Shown here one piece after another: positions 17,415 through 26,381 of a stretch of DNA of 64,000 nt; position 1 is the first letter of the stretch; each line of letters opens with the position of its first letter. Source of the stretch: Carnobacterium viridans (lineage in GTDB: Bacteria; Bacillota; Bacilli; Lactobacillales; Carnobacteriaceae); NCBI RefSeq assembly GCF_900102725.1, contig NZ_FNJW01000008.1:2330501-2394500 (forward strand), written 5' to 3'. Position numbers and translations under genes: made by a program. The notes beneath the pieces are model-generated. The model was not told the origin of the DNA and did no database searches. It saw only the letters and a program-made list of their open reading frames with translations.

Positions 17415-19135
17415 TGGTTGAAAAATTAAAAGGGATCGCAGCAAGTGACGGTATTGCAGTAGCAAAAGCTTACTTACTAACTGAACCCGATTTAACTTTC
17501 AACAAAATTACAGTTGAGAACTCTGATTCAGAAATTGACCGCTTAAAATCGGCATTAAACGAAGCATCAAAAGAACTTGAGATCATTCGGTCTAAAGCAG
17601 CAGAATCTTTAGGTGAAGAAGAAGCCCAAGTTTTTGATGCTCATTTAATGGTTCTTTCTGATCCAGAATTAATCGGGAGTATCGAAAGCTCAATCGTCGA
17701 CAACAAGATCAACGCAGAAAGCGGTTTAAAAGAAGTAACAGATATGTTTATTGGTATGTTTGAAGGCATGGAAGACAATCCTTATATGCAAGAACGTGCA
17801 GCCGATATCAAAGATGTTACTAAACGTGTATTGAGCCATTTGTTAGGTGTCAAACTTCCTAATCCTTCAATGATTGATGAAGAAGTAATTGTAGTTGCAC
17901 ATGACTTAACACCAAGTGATACGGCTCAATTAAACCGTCAATTTGTTAAAGCCTTTGTTACAGACATTGGTGGACGTACTTCACATTCAGCTATTATGGC
18001 TCGTTCGTTAGAAATTCCTGCAATTGTAGGAACGAAAGAAATCACTTCTTTTGTTAAAGAAGGAGATCTTATCATCATTGATGGTTTAGAAGGCGATGTA
18101 ATCGTCCACCCTGAATCAACAGATGTTGCAACTTACGAAACAAAAGCTAAAGCTTTTGCTGATCAAAAAGCTGAGTGGGATAAATTAAAAGATGAACCAA
18201 CAATAACTGCAGATGGAAAGCACATTGAACTAGCTGCAAATATTGGAACTCCAAAAGATTTAGTGGGTGTAAAAAGTAACGGTGGAGAAGCTGTTGGATT
18301 ATACCGTACAGAATTCCTTTATATGGATTCACCTGATTTTCCTACAGAAGAAGCTCAGTTTGAAGCCTATAAAGAAGTTTTAGAAGGTATGGAAGGTAAA
18401 GCTGTTGTTGTCCGTACCATGGACATTGGTGGCGATAAAGAATTGCCTTACCTAACATTGCCACACGAAATGAATCCTTTCCTAGGGTACCGTGCCATTC
18501 GTATTTGTTTAGCACAACCGGACATGTTTAGAACGCAATTGCGTGCATTACTACGTGCGTCTGTTTTTGGACAATTACGTATTATGTTCCCAATGATTGC
18601 GACTTTGCAAGAATTCCGTCAAGCTAAAGAGATGCTTATGGAAGAAAAAGCTAAATTAGTAAGTGAAGGCGTAGATGTTTCAAATGATATCGAAGTTGGT
18701 ATCATGATTGAAATTCCTGCAGCTGCTATTATTGCAGATAAATTTGCTAAAGAAGTTGATTTCTTCAGTATTGGTACAAATGATTTGATTCAATACACTA
18801 TGGCTGCTGACCGTATGAACGAACGCGTTTCTTATCTGTACCAACCATATAACCCATCAATTTTACGTTTAATCAAAAATGTTATTGATGCTTCTCATAA
18901 AGAAGGAAAATGGACTGGTATGTGTGGAGAAATGGCTGGAGATCAAACTGCAGTGCCACTTCTTGTAGGCTTAGGACTAGACGAGTTTTCTATGAGTGCT
19001 TCAAGTATTCTTAAAACACGTAGTCTAATGAAACGTCTAGATACAAAACAAATGGCTGAGTTAGCTGATAAAGCAATCAATGATTGTGACACTGCTGATG
19101 AAGTTATAACACTTGTTGAAGCGTACACTAAATAA
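17414..19135 (+). CDS. ptsI: Phosphoenolpyruvate-protein phosphotransferase (enzyme I)
   Basis: 573-residue enzyme I that autophosphorylates from phosphoenolpyruvate and donates to HPr. The active-site histidine is H191 in [18 protein letters not shown]; the PEP-binding barrel carries [15 protein letters not shown] and the C-terminal signature [19 protein letters not shown]. Length is typical of Firmicutes. The ATG shares its first base with the ptsH stop, so translation is coupled. Both genes end at the terminator from 19145. Confidence 0.97.
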   Translation: MVEKLKGIAASDGIAVAKAYLLTEPDLTFNKITVENSDSEIDRLKSALNEASKELEIIRSKAAESLGEEEAQVFDAHLMVLSDPELIGSIESSIVDNKINAESGLKEVTDMFIGMFEGMEDNPYMQERAADIKDVTKRVLSHLLGVKLPNPSMIDEEVIVVAHDLTPSDTAQLNRQFVKAFVTDIGGRTSHSAIMARSLEIPAIVGTKEITSFVKEGDLIIIDGLEGDVIVHPESTDVATYETKAKAFADQKAEWDKLKDEPTITADGKHIELAANIGTPKDLVGVKSNGGEAVGLYRTEFLYMDSPDFPTEEAQFEAYKEVLEGMEGKAVVVRTMDIGGDKELPYLTLPHEMNPFLGYRAIRICLAQPDMFRTQLRALLRASVFGQLRIMFPMIATLQEFRQAKEMLMEEKAKLVSEGVDVSNDIEVGIMIEIPAAAIIADKFAKEVDFFSIGTNDLIQYTMAADRMNERVSYLYQPYNPSILRLIKNVIDASHKEGKWTGMCGEMAGDQTAVPLLVGLGLDEFSMSASSILKTRSLMKRLDTKQMAELADKAINDCDTADEVITLVEAYTK

Positions 19136-19144
19136 AGACAATTA

Positions 19145-19178
19145 AGCACAAGAATCTAATGGATTCTTGTGCTTTTTT
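19145..19178 (+). terminator. Intrinsic terminator of ptsHI
   Basis: GCACAAGAATC and GATTCTTGTGC form a perfect 11-bp stem with a four-to-five-base loop, followed by seven T's. Confidence 0.94.
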
Positions 19179-19220
19179 TGTAATCATTCATCAAAATGAC
19201 TGCGTTCTTCTTATTAGAAC

Positions 19221-19229
19221 TGATATACT
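19221..19229 (+). promoter_or_regulatory. Extended -10 promoter
   Basis: TGATATACT is an extended -10 element about 32 bases before the start codon of the dehydrogenase gene. No good -35 box is seen. Confidence 0.5.
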
Positions 19230-19261
19230 AGAATTAAATTAAGCTAAGGGAGAGGATGCAA

Positions 19262-20143
19262 ATGACAAAAACTATCGGATTTATTGGAACTGGGGTTATG
19301 GGTTCTTCCATTGTCAAACACTTATTAGCAGCTGATTATGCTGTAACAGTGCATAACCGCACCAAAAGTAAAACGGATGAATTGATTCAATTAGGAGCTA
19401 AATGGGCTGATTCACCAGCTGAGGTAACGGCTAAGAGTGAAATTGTTTTTACAATTGTTGGGTATCCGCAAGATGTAGAACAAACTTATTTTGGTGAAAA
19501 CGGAATTTTTACAACAGCAACCCAAAATCATATTTTAGTGGATATGACAACGAGTACACCTACATTAGCTCAAAAAGTGTATCAAGAAGGTAAAGAACGA
19601 GGAATTGAAGTTCTAGACGCTCCCGTATCTGGAGGAGATCTAGGCGCTAAGAATGGGACGTTGACCATTATGGTTGGTGGGGAAGAAAGAACGTATGAAA
19701 AAGTAAGACCTATTTTTAACGTATTTTCTGCTAAAGTAAATTTACAAGGTGGAGCGGGTAGTGGACAGCATACAAAAATGGCGAACCAGATTATGATTGC
19801 TGGCACAATGATGGGAATGGCAGAACTTTTAGCGTATGCTAATGCTGCAGATTTAGACCTTGAAAAAGTATTGGATACAGTTGGAGGAGGAAGCGCACAA
19901 AATTGGTCATTATCAAATTACGGACCAAGAATTCTTAAAGAAGATTACACAGCTGGTTTTTTTGTAAAACACTTTATCAAAGATTTGAAAATTGCATTGG
20001 ATGAGTCTGAAAAGATGAATTTAGATTTGCCTTCTACACGTTTAGCTAAACAATTATATGAAGATTTAGCGCTAAAAGGCTTTGAAAATGATGGAACACA
20101 AGCGATTATTAAGTTATGGTGGACAGAAGGAAAACGCCAATAA
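19262..20143 (+). CDS. NAD(P)-dependent beta-hydroxyacid dehydrogenase (HIBADH/GarR-like)
   Basis: 293-residue member of the 3-hydroxyisobutyrate / tartronate semialdehyde / 6-phosphogluconate dehydrogenase superfamily. The N-terminal dinucleotide fold starts TIGFIGTGVMGSSIV; the substrate signature is DAPVSGGDLGAKNGTLTIMVGG-like (about residues 118-138) and the catalytic lysine lies in GQHTKMANQI. The C-terminal half is helical, for dimer formation. The ATG at 19262 has GGGAGAGG six bases upstream; the ATG at 19256 directly touches that ribosome site. The true substrate is not predictable; succinic semialdehyde or glyoxylate reductase activity is possible. Confidence 0.87.
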   Translation: MTKTIGFIGTGVMGSSIVKHLLAADYAVTVHNRTKSKTDELIQLGAKWADSPAEVTAKSEIVFTIVGYPQDVEQTYFGENGIFTTATQNHILVDMTTSTPTLAQKVYQEGKERGIEVLDAPVSGGDLGAKNGTLTIMVGGEERTYEKVRPIFNVFSAKVNLQGGAGSGQHTKMANQIMIAGTMMGMAELLAYANAADLDLEKVLDTVGGGSAQNWSLSNYGPRILKEDYTAGFFVKHFIKDLKIALDESEKMNLDLPSTRLAKQLYEDLALKGFENDGTQAIIKLWWTEGKRQ

Positions 20144-20169
20144 AAAGTATGAAAAGAGAAATAAAAAAA

Positions 20170-20218
20170 TACACCAGTCCTAAGCATCGATTGCTTATGG
20201 ACTGGTGTACTTTTTTTT
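20170..20218 (+). terminator. Strong intrinsic terminator
   Basis: ACACCAGTCC with TAAGCA, a five-base loop, then TGCTTA and GGACTGGTGT form a 16-bp stem with one bulge, followed by eight T's. Confidence 0.95.
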
Positions 20219-20351
20219 GCTTTATACTTTTTAGTGTGGATAGCTTAGTTAAATTGGTTACAGGATTCAGACGTTTCTGTGGCTCTCTACAAGAAAAATC
20301 GTCGATTCCAGAAGAAATTTTATTTTTTCTAGCATCACCATTTGACGAAGC
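20219..20351 (+). repeat. Intergenic nested-palindrome element, copy B (reduced centre)
   Basis: Same left end as copy A (TTTATACTTTTTAGTG, GATAGCTTAGTTAAATTGG) and same right end (GATTCCAGAAGAAATTTTAT, ATCACCATTTGACGAAG). The central palindrome has decayed to GTGGCTCTCTACAAG-like remnants, so the element is about 133 bp. It directly follows the terminator at 20170-20218 and ends 17 bases before the aminotransferase stop codon, the same placement as copy A next to clpE. Confidence 0.85.
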
Positions 20352-20367
20352 GTTTTTTTGTGAAAAT

Positions 20368-21549
20368 CTATACAGTTTTAGAATGAGAGAGTGTATAGCT
20401 CTTCAATCGCTTAACAGCTTCTACTAAGTTTTCCATGCTGGCAGCATAGCTTAGACGGATATAACCTTCACCTGCATCTCCAAAAGCTGAACCTGGGATT
20501 AAAGCTAGCTTATTTTTTTCAGCTAAATCCACACAAAAATCCATGCTATTTTGGATGTACTCTTTCGGAATTTTTGCAAAAAGATAAAAAGCACCATTAG
20601 GACGTGCTACTTCAAATCCTAATTGAATCAATTCTTCATAAAGGTAATCTCTTCTCTTCTGATATTCTTTTTTCATAGGAAGAGCATCATCTATTCCAAC
20701 AGTTAAAGCAGCTAAAGCAGCTTTTTGAGAAATTGAAGTGGCACATGTAACTAAATATTGGTGTACTTTAATAATTTGTGCAGTAAGTTCTTTTGGTGCA
20801 AAGATAAACCCGATTCTCCAACCGGTCATTGCATGTGACTTTGAAAGACCATTAATGAGAATCGTTTGTTCTCTTAAGTACTCGGCGATAGAGACATGCT
20901 CATTGTCGTAAGTTAACTCGCTATATATTTCATCGCTTATAACAAATAAACCGTGTTTTTTCAGGACTTCAGCTAGAGCTTTGACTTCTTCACGCGTGTA
21001 AGTTACACCTGTTGGATTAGTTGGATAATTTAAAATAATGGCTTTTACAGAGCTGCCATGTTCGATCATTGTATCCTCAATCATCTGAGGAGTTAAGACA
21101 AAACCATTTACGCTCGTGTCTATAAAAATAGGTGTTGCTTGGCTTAAAGTAATCAAGGGTTCATAGCCAGGAAATATTGGGGAAGGTACCAATATTTTAT
21201 CACCTGGGTTTAAAATAGCTAATAAAGAAGCGGAGATGGCTTCAGTAGCACCAATGGTTACTAAAATTTCATTTATAGGATCGTAAGAAAGAGAATATTT
21301 CTTTTTAAGAAACTCAGAAGCTGCCCCTCGTAGCTGAATAGCACCAGCCATACCTGTATAATGGGACTCATTATTATTAATAGCTTCTATAGCGGCTTCT
21401 TTAATGTGATCGGGTGTATTGAAGTCTGGTGCTCCTAAAGTCAATTTAAGCATGCCTTCTATTGGCGACACACGTTCATCGAATTTACGGATATCTGAAA
21501 CTTCGATTTTATAGATTTGATCGTTAAAACGTTCTTGTAATGGATTCAT
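20368..21549 (-). CDS. patA: Class I/II PLP-dependent aminotransferase (PatA-like)
   Basis: 393-residue fold-type I aminotransferase. The PLP lysine is K237 in INGLSKSHAMTGWRIGF; NYPTNPTG (about residues 174-181) and SDEIYSELTYD carry the cofactor-binding asparagine, aspartate and tyrosine. The C-terminal IRLSYAAS arginine binds the substrate carboxylate. The sequence resembles Bacillus PatA, an N-acetyl-diaminopimelate aminotransferase, which would fit diaminopimelate synthesis here. Aspartate or aromatic amino acid aminotransferase is the main alternative. AAGGGGGTG precedes the ATG. Monocistronic, with repeat copy B at its 3' end. Confidence 0.85.
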   Translation of the reverse strand: MNPLQERFNDQIYKIEVSDIRKFDERVSPIEGMLKLTLGAPDFNTPDHIKEAAIEAINNNESHYTGMAGAIQLRGAASEFLKKKYSLSYDPINEILVTIGATEAISASLLAILNPGDKILVPSPIFPGYEPLITLSQATPIFIDTSVNGFVLTPQMIEDTMIEHGSSVKAIILNYPTNPTGVTYTREEVKALAEVLKKHGLFVISDEIYSELTYDNEHVSIAEYLREQTILINGLSKSHAMTGWRIGFIFAPKELTAQIIKVHQYLVTCATSISQKAALAALTVGIDDALPMKKEYQKRRDYLYEELIQLGFEVARPNGAFYLFAKIPKEYIQNSMDFCVDLAEKNKLALIPGSAFGDAGEGYIRLSYAASMENLVEAVKRLKSYTLSHSKTV

Positions 21550-21683
21550 TAATTTGGCACCCCCTTGTGATAATGTATTTCAATTATATTAACATAAGTT
21601 CTATTAAAGATTCGACATTTTTTGTGCAAAGATTATTTTTTTTATGAAAATAGAGTGAGTTTAATGTCTTTTATATAAAATTC

Positions 21684-21692
21684 TGGTAGAAT
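21684..21692 (+). promoter_or_regulatory. Extended -10 promoter of ykuJ
   Basis: TGGTAGAAT is an extended -10 element 36 bases before the ykuJ start codon; no clear -35 box. Confidence 0.55.
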
Positions 21693-21727
21693 GATTACTG
21701 AGTTAAGTTTGAAAGGGGCACGAAACT

Positions 21728-21961
21728 ATGACAACTTCACAATTAGTAGGAATTATTCGCCGATTGGAAGCTATGCTAGAAGATACAGAAAGTGAAGTTC
21801 AAGTTCGTCGATTTGAAAAAGAAGGAAACGAACGTTGTGTTATTACGTATGATGCAAAATCTGAAACATTTGAATTATTAGAAACTTCTACTCAGCAAGT
21901 TTATCAATTTGATGATGTAGACTTAGTTGCTATGGAAATATTTGAATTACTTCAAGATTAA
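21728..21961 (+). CDS. ykuJ: YkuJ family protein (DUF1797)
   Basis: 77-residue acidic cytoplasmic protein of the YkuJ family, beginning MTTSQLVGIIRRLEAMLED with a central ERCVITYDAKSETFELLE and an acidic C-terminus. Structures of relatives show a small alpha/beta fold, but no function is known. GAAAGGGG precedes the ATG. It is a single-gene unit with an extended -10 promoter and its own terminator. Confidence 0.85.
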   Translation: MTTSQLVGIIRRLEAMLEDTESEVQVRRFEKEGNERCVITYDAKSETFELLETSTQQVYQFDDVDLVAMEIFELLQD

Positions 21962-21980
21962 AATAGCCTGTTAAAGATAT

Positions 21981-22010
21981 ACAAAAAAGTTCTTTCAAGA
22001 ATTTTTTTGT
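21981..22010 (+). terminator. Intrinsic terminator after ykuJ
   Basis: ACAAAAAAGTTCTT and AAGAATTTTTTTGT form a nearly perfect AT-rich stem with a tiny loop; the right arm supplies the T-run. Confidence 0.75.
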
Positions 22011-22155
22011 ATGTCTTTTTTTTATTTGTTTTCGAGCTAGTATTTTTTTTGATATTCGTTATACTAGAAATATGTATAATTAGAAAAAAGTGAGATAGAG
22101 ATTGCTTAAACCTCATATTAACAGGAAATAATTTAGTTGGAAAAGGAGATATACA

Positions 22156-23445
22156 ATGAAAAACCATTTGCAAATAGGGATCTTAGGTTTTGGAACGGTT
22201 GGAAGTGGTGTGTTGCGTATATTGAAACATCATGAACCAAAATTAAATCAAGTGACCGGTGTTTCTTTAAGAGTAAAAAAAGTTTTAGTGCGCGATATTG
22301 ATAAAAAACGAGGCGCAATTGCTGAGGGCATTGAGTTGACTTTGGATGTCGATGAGATTATAAATGACCCAGAAATAGATATTGTAGTAGAAGTTATGGG
22401 AAGTATCGATGAAGCAAAAAACTACATTAAAAAAGCGTTGAAAGCTGGAAAGCATGTTGTCACAGCCAATAAAGATCTGATTGCGTTGCACGGAAATGAA
22501 TTGGTGGCATTAGCAAAAGAAAATCAGTGTGATTTATATTATGAAGCTAGTGTTGCTGGTGGAATTCCAATTTTACGTACGATAGTAGATAGTCTAGCTT
22601 CAGATGATATCCAAAAAGTTTTTGGAATTGTTAATGGAACAACGAATTTTATTTTGTCAAAAATGACGAGTGAAGGAAAAACGTATGAAGCAGCTCTAAA
22701 AGAAGCTCAAGAATTAGGTTTTGCAGAAAGCGATCCAACAAATGATGTTGATGGAATAGATGCTGCACGTAAAATGGTTATATTGACGCGTTTAGCTTTT
22801 GGTATGAATGTCGAATTAGATCAAATTGAAACAAAAGGAATTCGAGATTTACAACAAGAAGACATTCAAATGGCTGAAAAATTAGGCTATAAAATCAAAT
22901 TGATTGGTTCAGCAATTCAAATCGAAGAAAATATAAGTGTGGATGTCGGGCCAGTCCTTGTACCAGCTAAACATCCATTGGCAAGTGTTCAAAATGAAAA
23001 CAACGCTGTTTTTGTTGTTGGTGCAGCGGTAGGAGAAACGATGTATTATGGCCCCGGTGCAGGAGAGTTGCCCACTGCAAATAGTATTGTCAGTGATTTA
23101 ATTACAGTTGCGAAGAATATTCAGTTAGGCACGAGTGGGAACGTCTTTAGTTCTTACCAGCATGAAACAAGTCTTGCGCAAGACAGTGAAGTAAGAAATA
23201 AATACTATATTGCTATTGAGATGCAAGATAAAACTGGACAATTTTTAGCGTTAGCAAAAGTGTTCAGCCAATGCGATAGCGGTTTTGACCAAATTATTCA
23301 GCAACCACATTCAAGTGAAACGGCAAAAGTAGTGATTGTGACACATGAAATAAATAAAGCTCAACAAAAAGAAATTTTAAAAGCACTCAAAGATTCTAAG
23401 GATATGAATCTCCTTGTTTGTTTTAAAGTAATGGAGGGGAAATAA
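22156..23445 (+). CDS. hom: Homoserine dehydrogenase
   Basis: 429-residue NAD(P)-dependent enzyme converting aspartate semialdehyde to homoserine. The N-terminal fold begins [16 protein letters not shown], the catalytic region has [10 protein letters not shown] and [11 protein letters not shown] with [14 protein letters not shown], and a C-terminal ACT domain (from about residue 350, [17 protein letters not shown]) should give feedback control by threonine. AAAAGGAG precedes the ATG. First gene of hom-thrC-thrB; the stop overlaps thrC by one base. Confidence 0.96.
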   Translation: MKNHLQIGILGFGTVGSGVLRILKHHEPKLNQVTGVSLRVKKVLVRDIDKKRGAIAEGIELTLDVDEIINDPEIDIVVEVMGSIDEAKNYIKKALKAGKHVVTANKDLIALHGNELVALAKENQCDLYYEASVAGGIPILRTIVDSLASDDIQKVFGIVNGTTNFILSKMTSEGKTYEAALKEAQELGFAESDPTNDVDGIDAARKMVILTRLAFGMNVELDQIETKGIRDLQQEDIQMAEKLGYKIKLIGSAIQIEENISVDVGPVLVPAKHPLASVQNENNAVFVVGAAVGETMYYGPGAGELPTANSIVSDLITVAKNIQLGTSGNVFSSYQHETSLAQDSEVRNKYYIAIEMQDKTGQFLALAKVFSQCDSGFDQIIQQPHSSETAKVVIVTHEINKAQQKEILKALKDSKDMNLLVCFKVMEGK

Positions 23446-24503
23446 TGTATCAAGGTTTACTTGAAAAATATAAAGAACTACTGCCTGTTACAGATAAAAC
23501 GCCCATGATTTCTCTTTATGAAGGAAATACACCTCTTATCCCACTAACGAATCTCTCTAAAGAACTCGGGATTGAGTTGTATGGAAAATACGAAGGGTTG
23601 AATCCTACTGGTTCATTTAAAGATCGTGGAATGGTTATGGCCGTAGCAAAAGCAAAAGAAGAGGGTGCGAAAGCCATCATTTGTGCATCTACTGGGAATA
23701 CCAGCGCTGCAGCAGCAGCATACGCTACACGAGCTGGTTTAAAAGCGTATATCGTCATTCCAGATGGTAAAATTGCTTTAGGTAAATTGGCTCAAGCAGT
23801 CATGTATGGCGCAGACATTATTTCAATCCAAGGCAATTTTGACCAAGCATTGAAAGCTGTTCGGAAATTGGCTGAAACAGAAGCTGTTACATTAGTTAAT
23901 TCGGTTAATCCTTATCGTATTGAAGGACAAAAAACAGCAGCTTTTGAAGTATGTGAAGATCTTGGAAAAGCACCGGATGTGTTAGCTATACCGGTTGGTA
24001 ATGCTGGAAATATTACTGCCTACTGGAAAGGATTTAAAGAATGGAATGAACTAAATCAAACGGGATTGCCAAGGATGCATGGATATGAAGCAGAAGGCGC
24101 CGCGGCTATTGTGCAAGGAAAAGTGATTGAAAGCCCTGAAACAATTGCAACAGCTATCAGAATTGGTAATCCTGCTAGCTGGGAATTAGCAGAGAACGCT
24201 CGAGACGAGTCTAAGGGGAAAATTGATTCTGTGACTGATGATGAGATCATTAATGCTTACCGTAAAGTTGCTGCAATGGATGGAGTATTTATTGAACCAG
24301 GATCTGCAGCTTCATTAGCGGGAGTGATTAAGGATATCAAAAGCGGAGCCATAACTAAAGGCGAAACGGTTGTCTGTGTGTTTACTGGAAACGGACTGAA
24401 AGACCCAGATACTGCTCTTGAAGTGACGGAAATTCCTATTTCAAAAATGGACGACTTAGAAGACATGAAAAAACATTTACAAGCAGGTGTTGGAAAATTA
24501 TGA
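23445..24503 (+). CDS. thrC: Threonine synthase
   Basis: 352-residue PLP enzyme that makes threonine from O-phosphohomoserine. The Schiff-base lysine is K59 in [11 protein letters not shown], and the phosphate-binding loop is [14 protein letters not shown] (about residue 185). The length is that of the short Bacillus-type enzyme. AGGGG lies before the ATG, which shares one base with the hom stop; the thrC stop overlaps the thrB ATG as ATGA. Confidence 0.96.
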   Translation: MYQGLLEKYKELLPVTDKTPMISLYEGNTPLIPLTNLSKELGIELYGKYEGLNPTGSFKDRGMVMAVAKAKEEGAKAIICASTGNTSAAAAAYATRAGLKAYIVIPDGKIALGKLAQAVMYGADIISIQGNFDQALKAVRKLAETEAVTLVNSVNPYRIEGQKTAAFEVCEDLGKAPDVLAIPVGNAGNITAYWKGFKEWNELNQTGLPRMHGYEAEGAAAIVQGKVIESPETIATAIRIGNPASWELAENARDESKGKIDSVTDDEIINAYRKVAAMDGVFIEPGSAASLAGVIKDIKSGAITKGETVVCVFTGNGLKDPDTALEVTEIPISKMDDLEDMKKHLQAGVGKL

Positions 24504-25366
24504 AAATAATTGTACCAGGAACAACGTCAAACTTGGGTCCGGGTTTTGATTCATGTGGGTTAGCATTAAATCTCTATTTAACATTGGAAATAGGAACTGA
24601 AACGGACAATTGGATCATTCACCATCAACTCGGAGAAAGTATACCAAACGATGAAACAAATCTCATTATCCAAACGGCCTTATCGCTAGTTCCAACGCTT
24701 ACGCCTAGAGAGTTATGGATGGAAAGTGAGATTCCTGCAACACGCGGATTAGGAAGCAGCTCAGCAGCGATTATTGCAGGTATTGAAATGGCTAACCAAT
24801 TAGCTGACTTACAGCTAATTGATATGGATAAAGTGACTCTGGCTTCTAATTTAGAAGGGCATCCAGATAATGCTGCGCCTGCTATTCTGGGTGATTTTGT
24901 AGTAGCTAGCAAAATTCAAGATTCTGTTTATGCAGTAAAACACACTTTCCCAGATACGGGTATCTTGGCGGTTATTCCAACCGATGAATTATTAACAAAA
25001 GAAAGTCGAGATGTGTTGCCGAAAACACTAGCTTATACGCAAGCTGTACAAGCCAGTTCTATCAGCAATGTAATGATTGCAGCAGTCCTAGCGAATGATT
25101 TGAATTTAGCAGGAGAGATGATGGGAAATGATTTGTGGCATGAAAATTACCGTAAAGAGTTGGTGCCTCATCTATCTCAAATTCGGAGTCTAGCCAAAAA
25201 AAATGGAGCTTACGCTACCTTTTTAAGCGGTGCAGGATCAACGGTATTGATTTTAGCACCTTATCCGAAATTAAAAGAGCTGGAGCAACGTTTAAAAGAA
25301 ACCTTTACAGATACAGATGTACGACAATTTAGTGTTGAACGAAAAGGTATCCAAGTGAAAAAATAA
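24500..25366 (+). CDS. thrB: Homoserine kinase
   Basis: 288-residue GHMP kinase that phosphorylates homoserine for ThrC. The N-terminus has the usual [18 protein letters not shown], and the ATP-binding motif is [17 protein letters not shown] (about residues 78-94). The C-terminal [13 protein letters not shown] is the third family motif. It overlaps thrC by four bases and closes the threonine operon. Confidence 0.96.
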   Translation: MKIIVPGTTSNLGPGFDSCGLALNLYLTLEIGTETDNWIIHHQLGESIPNDETNLIIQTALSLVPTLTPRELWMESEIPATRGLGSSSAAIIAGIEMANQLADLQLIDMDKVTLASNLEGHPDNAAPAILGDFVVASKIQDSVYAVKHTFPDTGILAVIPTDELLTKESRDVLPKTLAYTQAVQASSISNVMIAAVLANDLNLAGEMMGNDLWHENYRKELVPHLSQIRSLAKKNGAYATFLSGAGSTVLILAPYPKLKELEQRLKETFTDTDVRQFSVERKGIQVKK

Positions 25367-25407
25367 ACCAAAAAGTCAGAACACAAAGTTCTGACTTTTT
25401 TTGGTTT
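25367..25407 (+). terminator. Intrinsic terminator of hom-thrC-thrB
   Basis: AACCAAAAAGTCAGAAC and GTTCTGACTTTTTTTGGTT form a long stem around a five-base loop directly after the thrB stop codon. Confidence 0.93.
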
Positions 25408-25491
25408 GTTTTTCAAGGAGAGCATGCCTCTGTATGATCAAATCATTCATTGCAGAGGAAACGAATAAAAAAATTAGTTGAAAATGTGGAT

Positions 25492-26133
25492 TTAAAGTTC
25501 GCCAACTATTTTTGAACCATGTAATTCTGTAACGCCAAGGTGTTGCTGGATAGCATCTGCATTTTCACTACTGATGCCTCCACCAGGAAGAATAAGAATA
25601 CGATCTTTCGCATAATCAACTAATTCTTTAAGATGAGAAAGTGTTTCTTCAATTGGTAAGGTTAAATCTCCACCATGAGTTAAAATTCTTTGGACACCGT
25701 GTTCAGCTAACCAGTCAATAGCTTCAAATTGTTTTTCATTGGGTATAGCATCGAAAGCCATATGAAACGTTACTTGAAGTCCATAGGCTTCTTCTAGTAA
25801 TTGTTCCATGGCATCTTCATCAATCAATTGATCGTTGGTCAGACAACCTAATACAATCCCGTCTAATCCTAAATTACGCGCTTCAATAATGTCATAGCCC
25901 ATAATTTTAAGTTCACTGTCATTATAAATAAAATCACCTGAACGAGGACGGATCATAGCCATCAATGGAATCGATTTTTCAGCACAATAGGCAGCTGCTT
26001 CATGCATGACACCTTTACTGACAGTCGTTCCTCCACTGATTAAGTAATCACACAATTCAATTCTGGTTGCTCCTTGAGCAATGGCTTTAGGAATAAAACT
26101 ATAATTTTCTAAACAAACTTCTTTTAAATACAT
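25492..26133 (-). CDS. cutC: CutC family protein
   Basis: 213-residue TIM-barrel protein of the CutC family, with KEVCLENY at the start, GATRIELCDYL, MIRPRSGDFIYN, GCLTNDQLIDE, FHMAFDAI and the closing LPGGGIS. CutC has been linked to copper handling, but its biochemical role is still unsettled, and the copper label is historical. The start at 26133 is preferred because AAAAGGGG is nine bases upstream, whereas the ATG at 26139 is too close. Single gene with an extended -10 promoter. Confidence 0.88.
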   Translation of the reverse strand: MYLKEVCLENYSFIPKAIAQGATRIELCDYLISGGTTVSKGVMHEAAAYCAEKSIPLMAMIRPRSGDFIYNDSELKIMGYDIIEARNLGLDGIVLGCLTNDQLIDEDAMEQLLEEAYGLQVTFHMAFDAIPNEKQFEAIDWLAEHGVQRILTHGGDLTLPIEETLSHLKELVDYAKDRILILPGGGISSENADAIQQHLGVTELHGSKIVGEL

Positions 26134-26209
26134 TAGCATAAACCCCTTTTAAGTGGATGTAATAAGTTGTTGACTCTTTAATTGCTTATTTCAATGTGCA
26201 ACCAGTATT

Positions 26210-26218
26210 AGTATAGCA
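26210..26218 (-). promoter_or_regulatory. Extended -10 promoter of cutC
   Basis: Minus-strand TGCTATACT is an extended -10 element about 75 bases before the cutC start. The -35 region is weak. Confidence 0.5.
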
Positions 26219-26254
26219 AAAAAAACTAAATTGTTCATGGAATTCATAAGATAA

Positions 26255-26283
26255 TTGAAACTAAAGAATGTCTTCGCTATAAT
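26255..26283 (+). promoter_or_regulatory. Sigma-A promoter of dapG
   Basis: TTGAAA (26255-26260) and TATAAT (26278-26283) are separated by exactly 17 bases. This gives a leader of about 90 bases that contains the palindrome at 26304. Confidence 0.85.
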
Positions 26284-26303
26284 AAAACAGGAATGTTAAA
26301 TCT

Positions 26304-26325
26304 CCATTTTTAAATTTAAAAATGG
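26304..26325 (+). promoter_or_regulatory. Perfect 22-bp palindrome in the dapG leader
   Basis: CCATTTTTAAA is followed at once by its exact complement, with no loop. It begins about 15 bases past the likely transcription start and has no T-run after it, so it looks more like an operator or a leader hairpin than a terminator. A second small hairpin (CCTGT and ACAGG) follows near 26340-26362. Confidence 0.65.
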
Positions 26326-26381
26326 ACTTAATAGGTAGCCTGTATTTATCACAGCTAAACAGGTTTAAAGGATGGTAAACA

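Noticed and set aside
20116-20427. Plus-strand reading frame of 103 codons
   Set aside because: It covers a terminator and repeat copy B and overlaps two real genes.
26290-26381. Lysine riboswitch before dapG
   Set aside because: The leader is only about 90 bases, too short for the lysine aptamer, and lacks a terminator hairpin.
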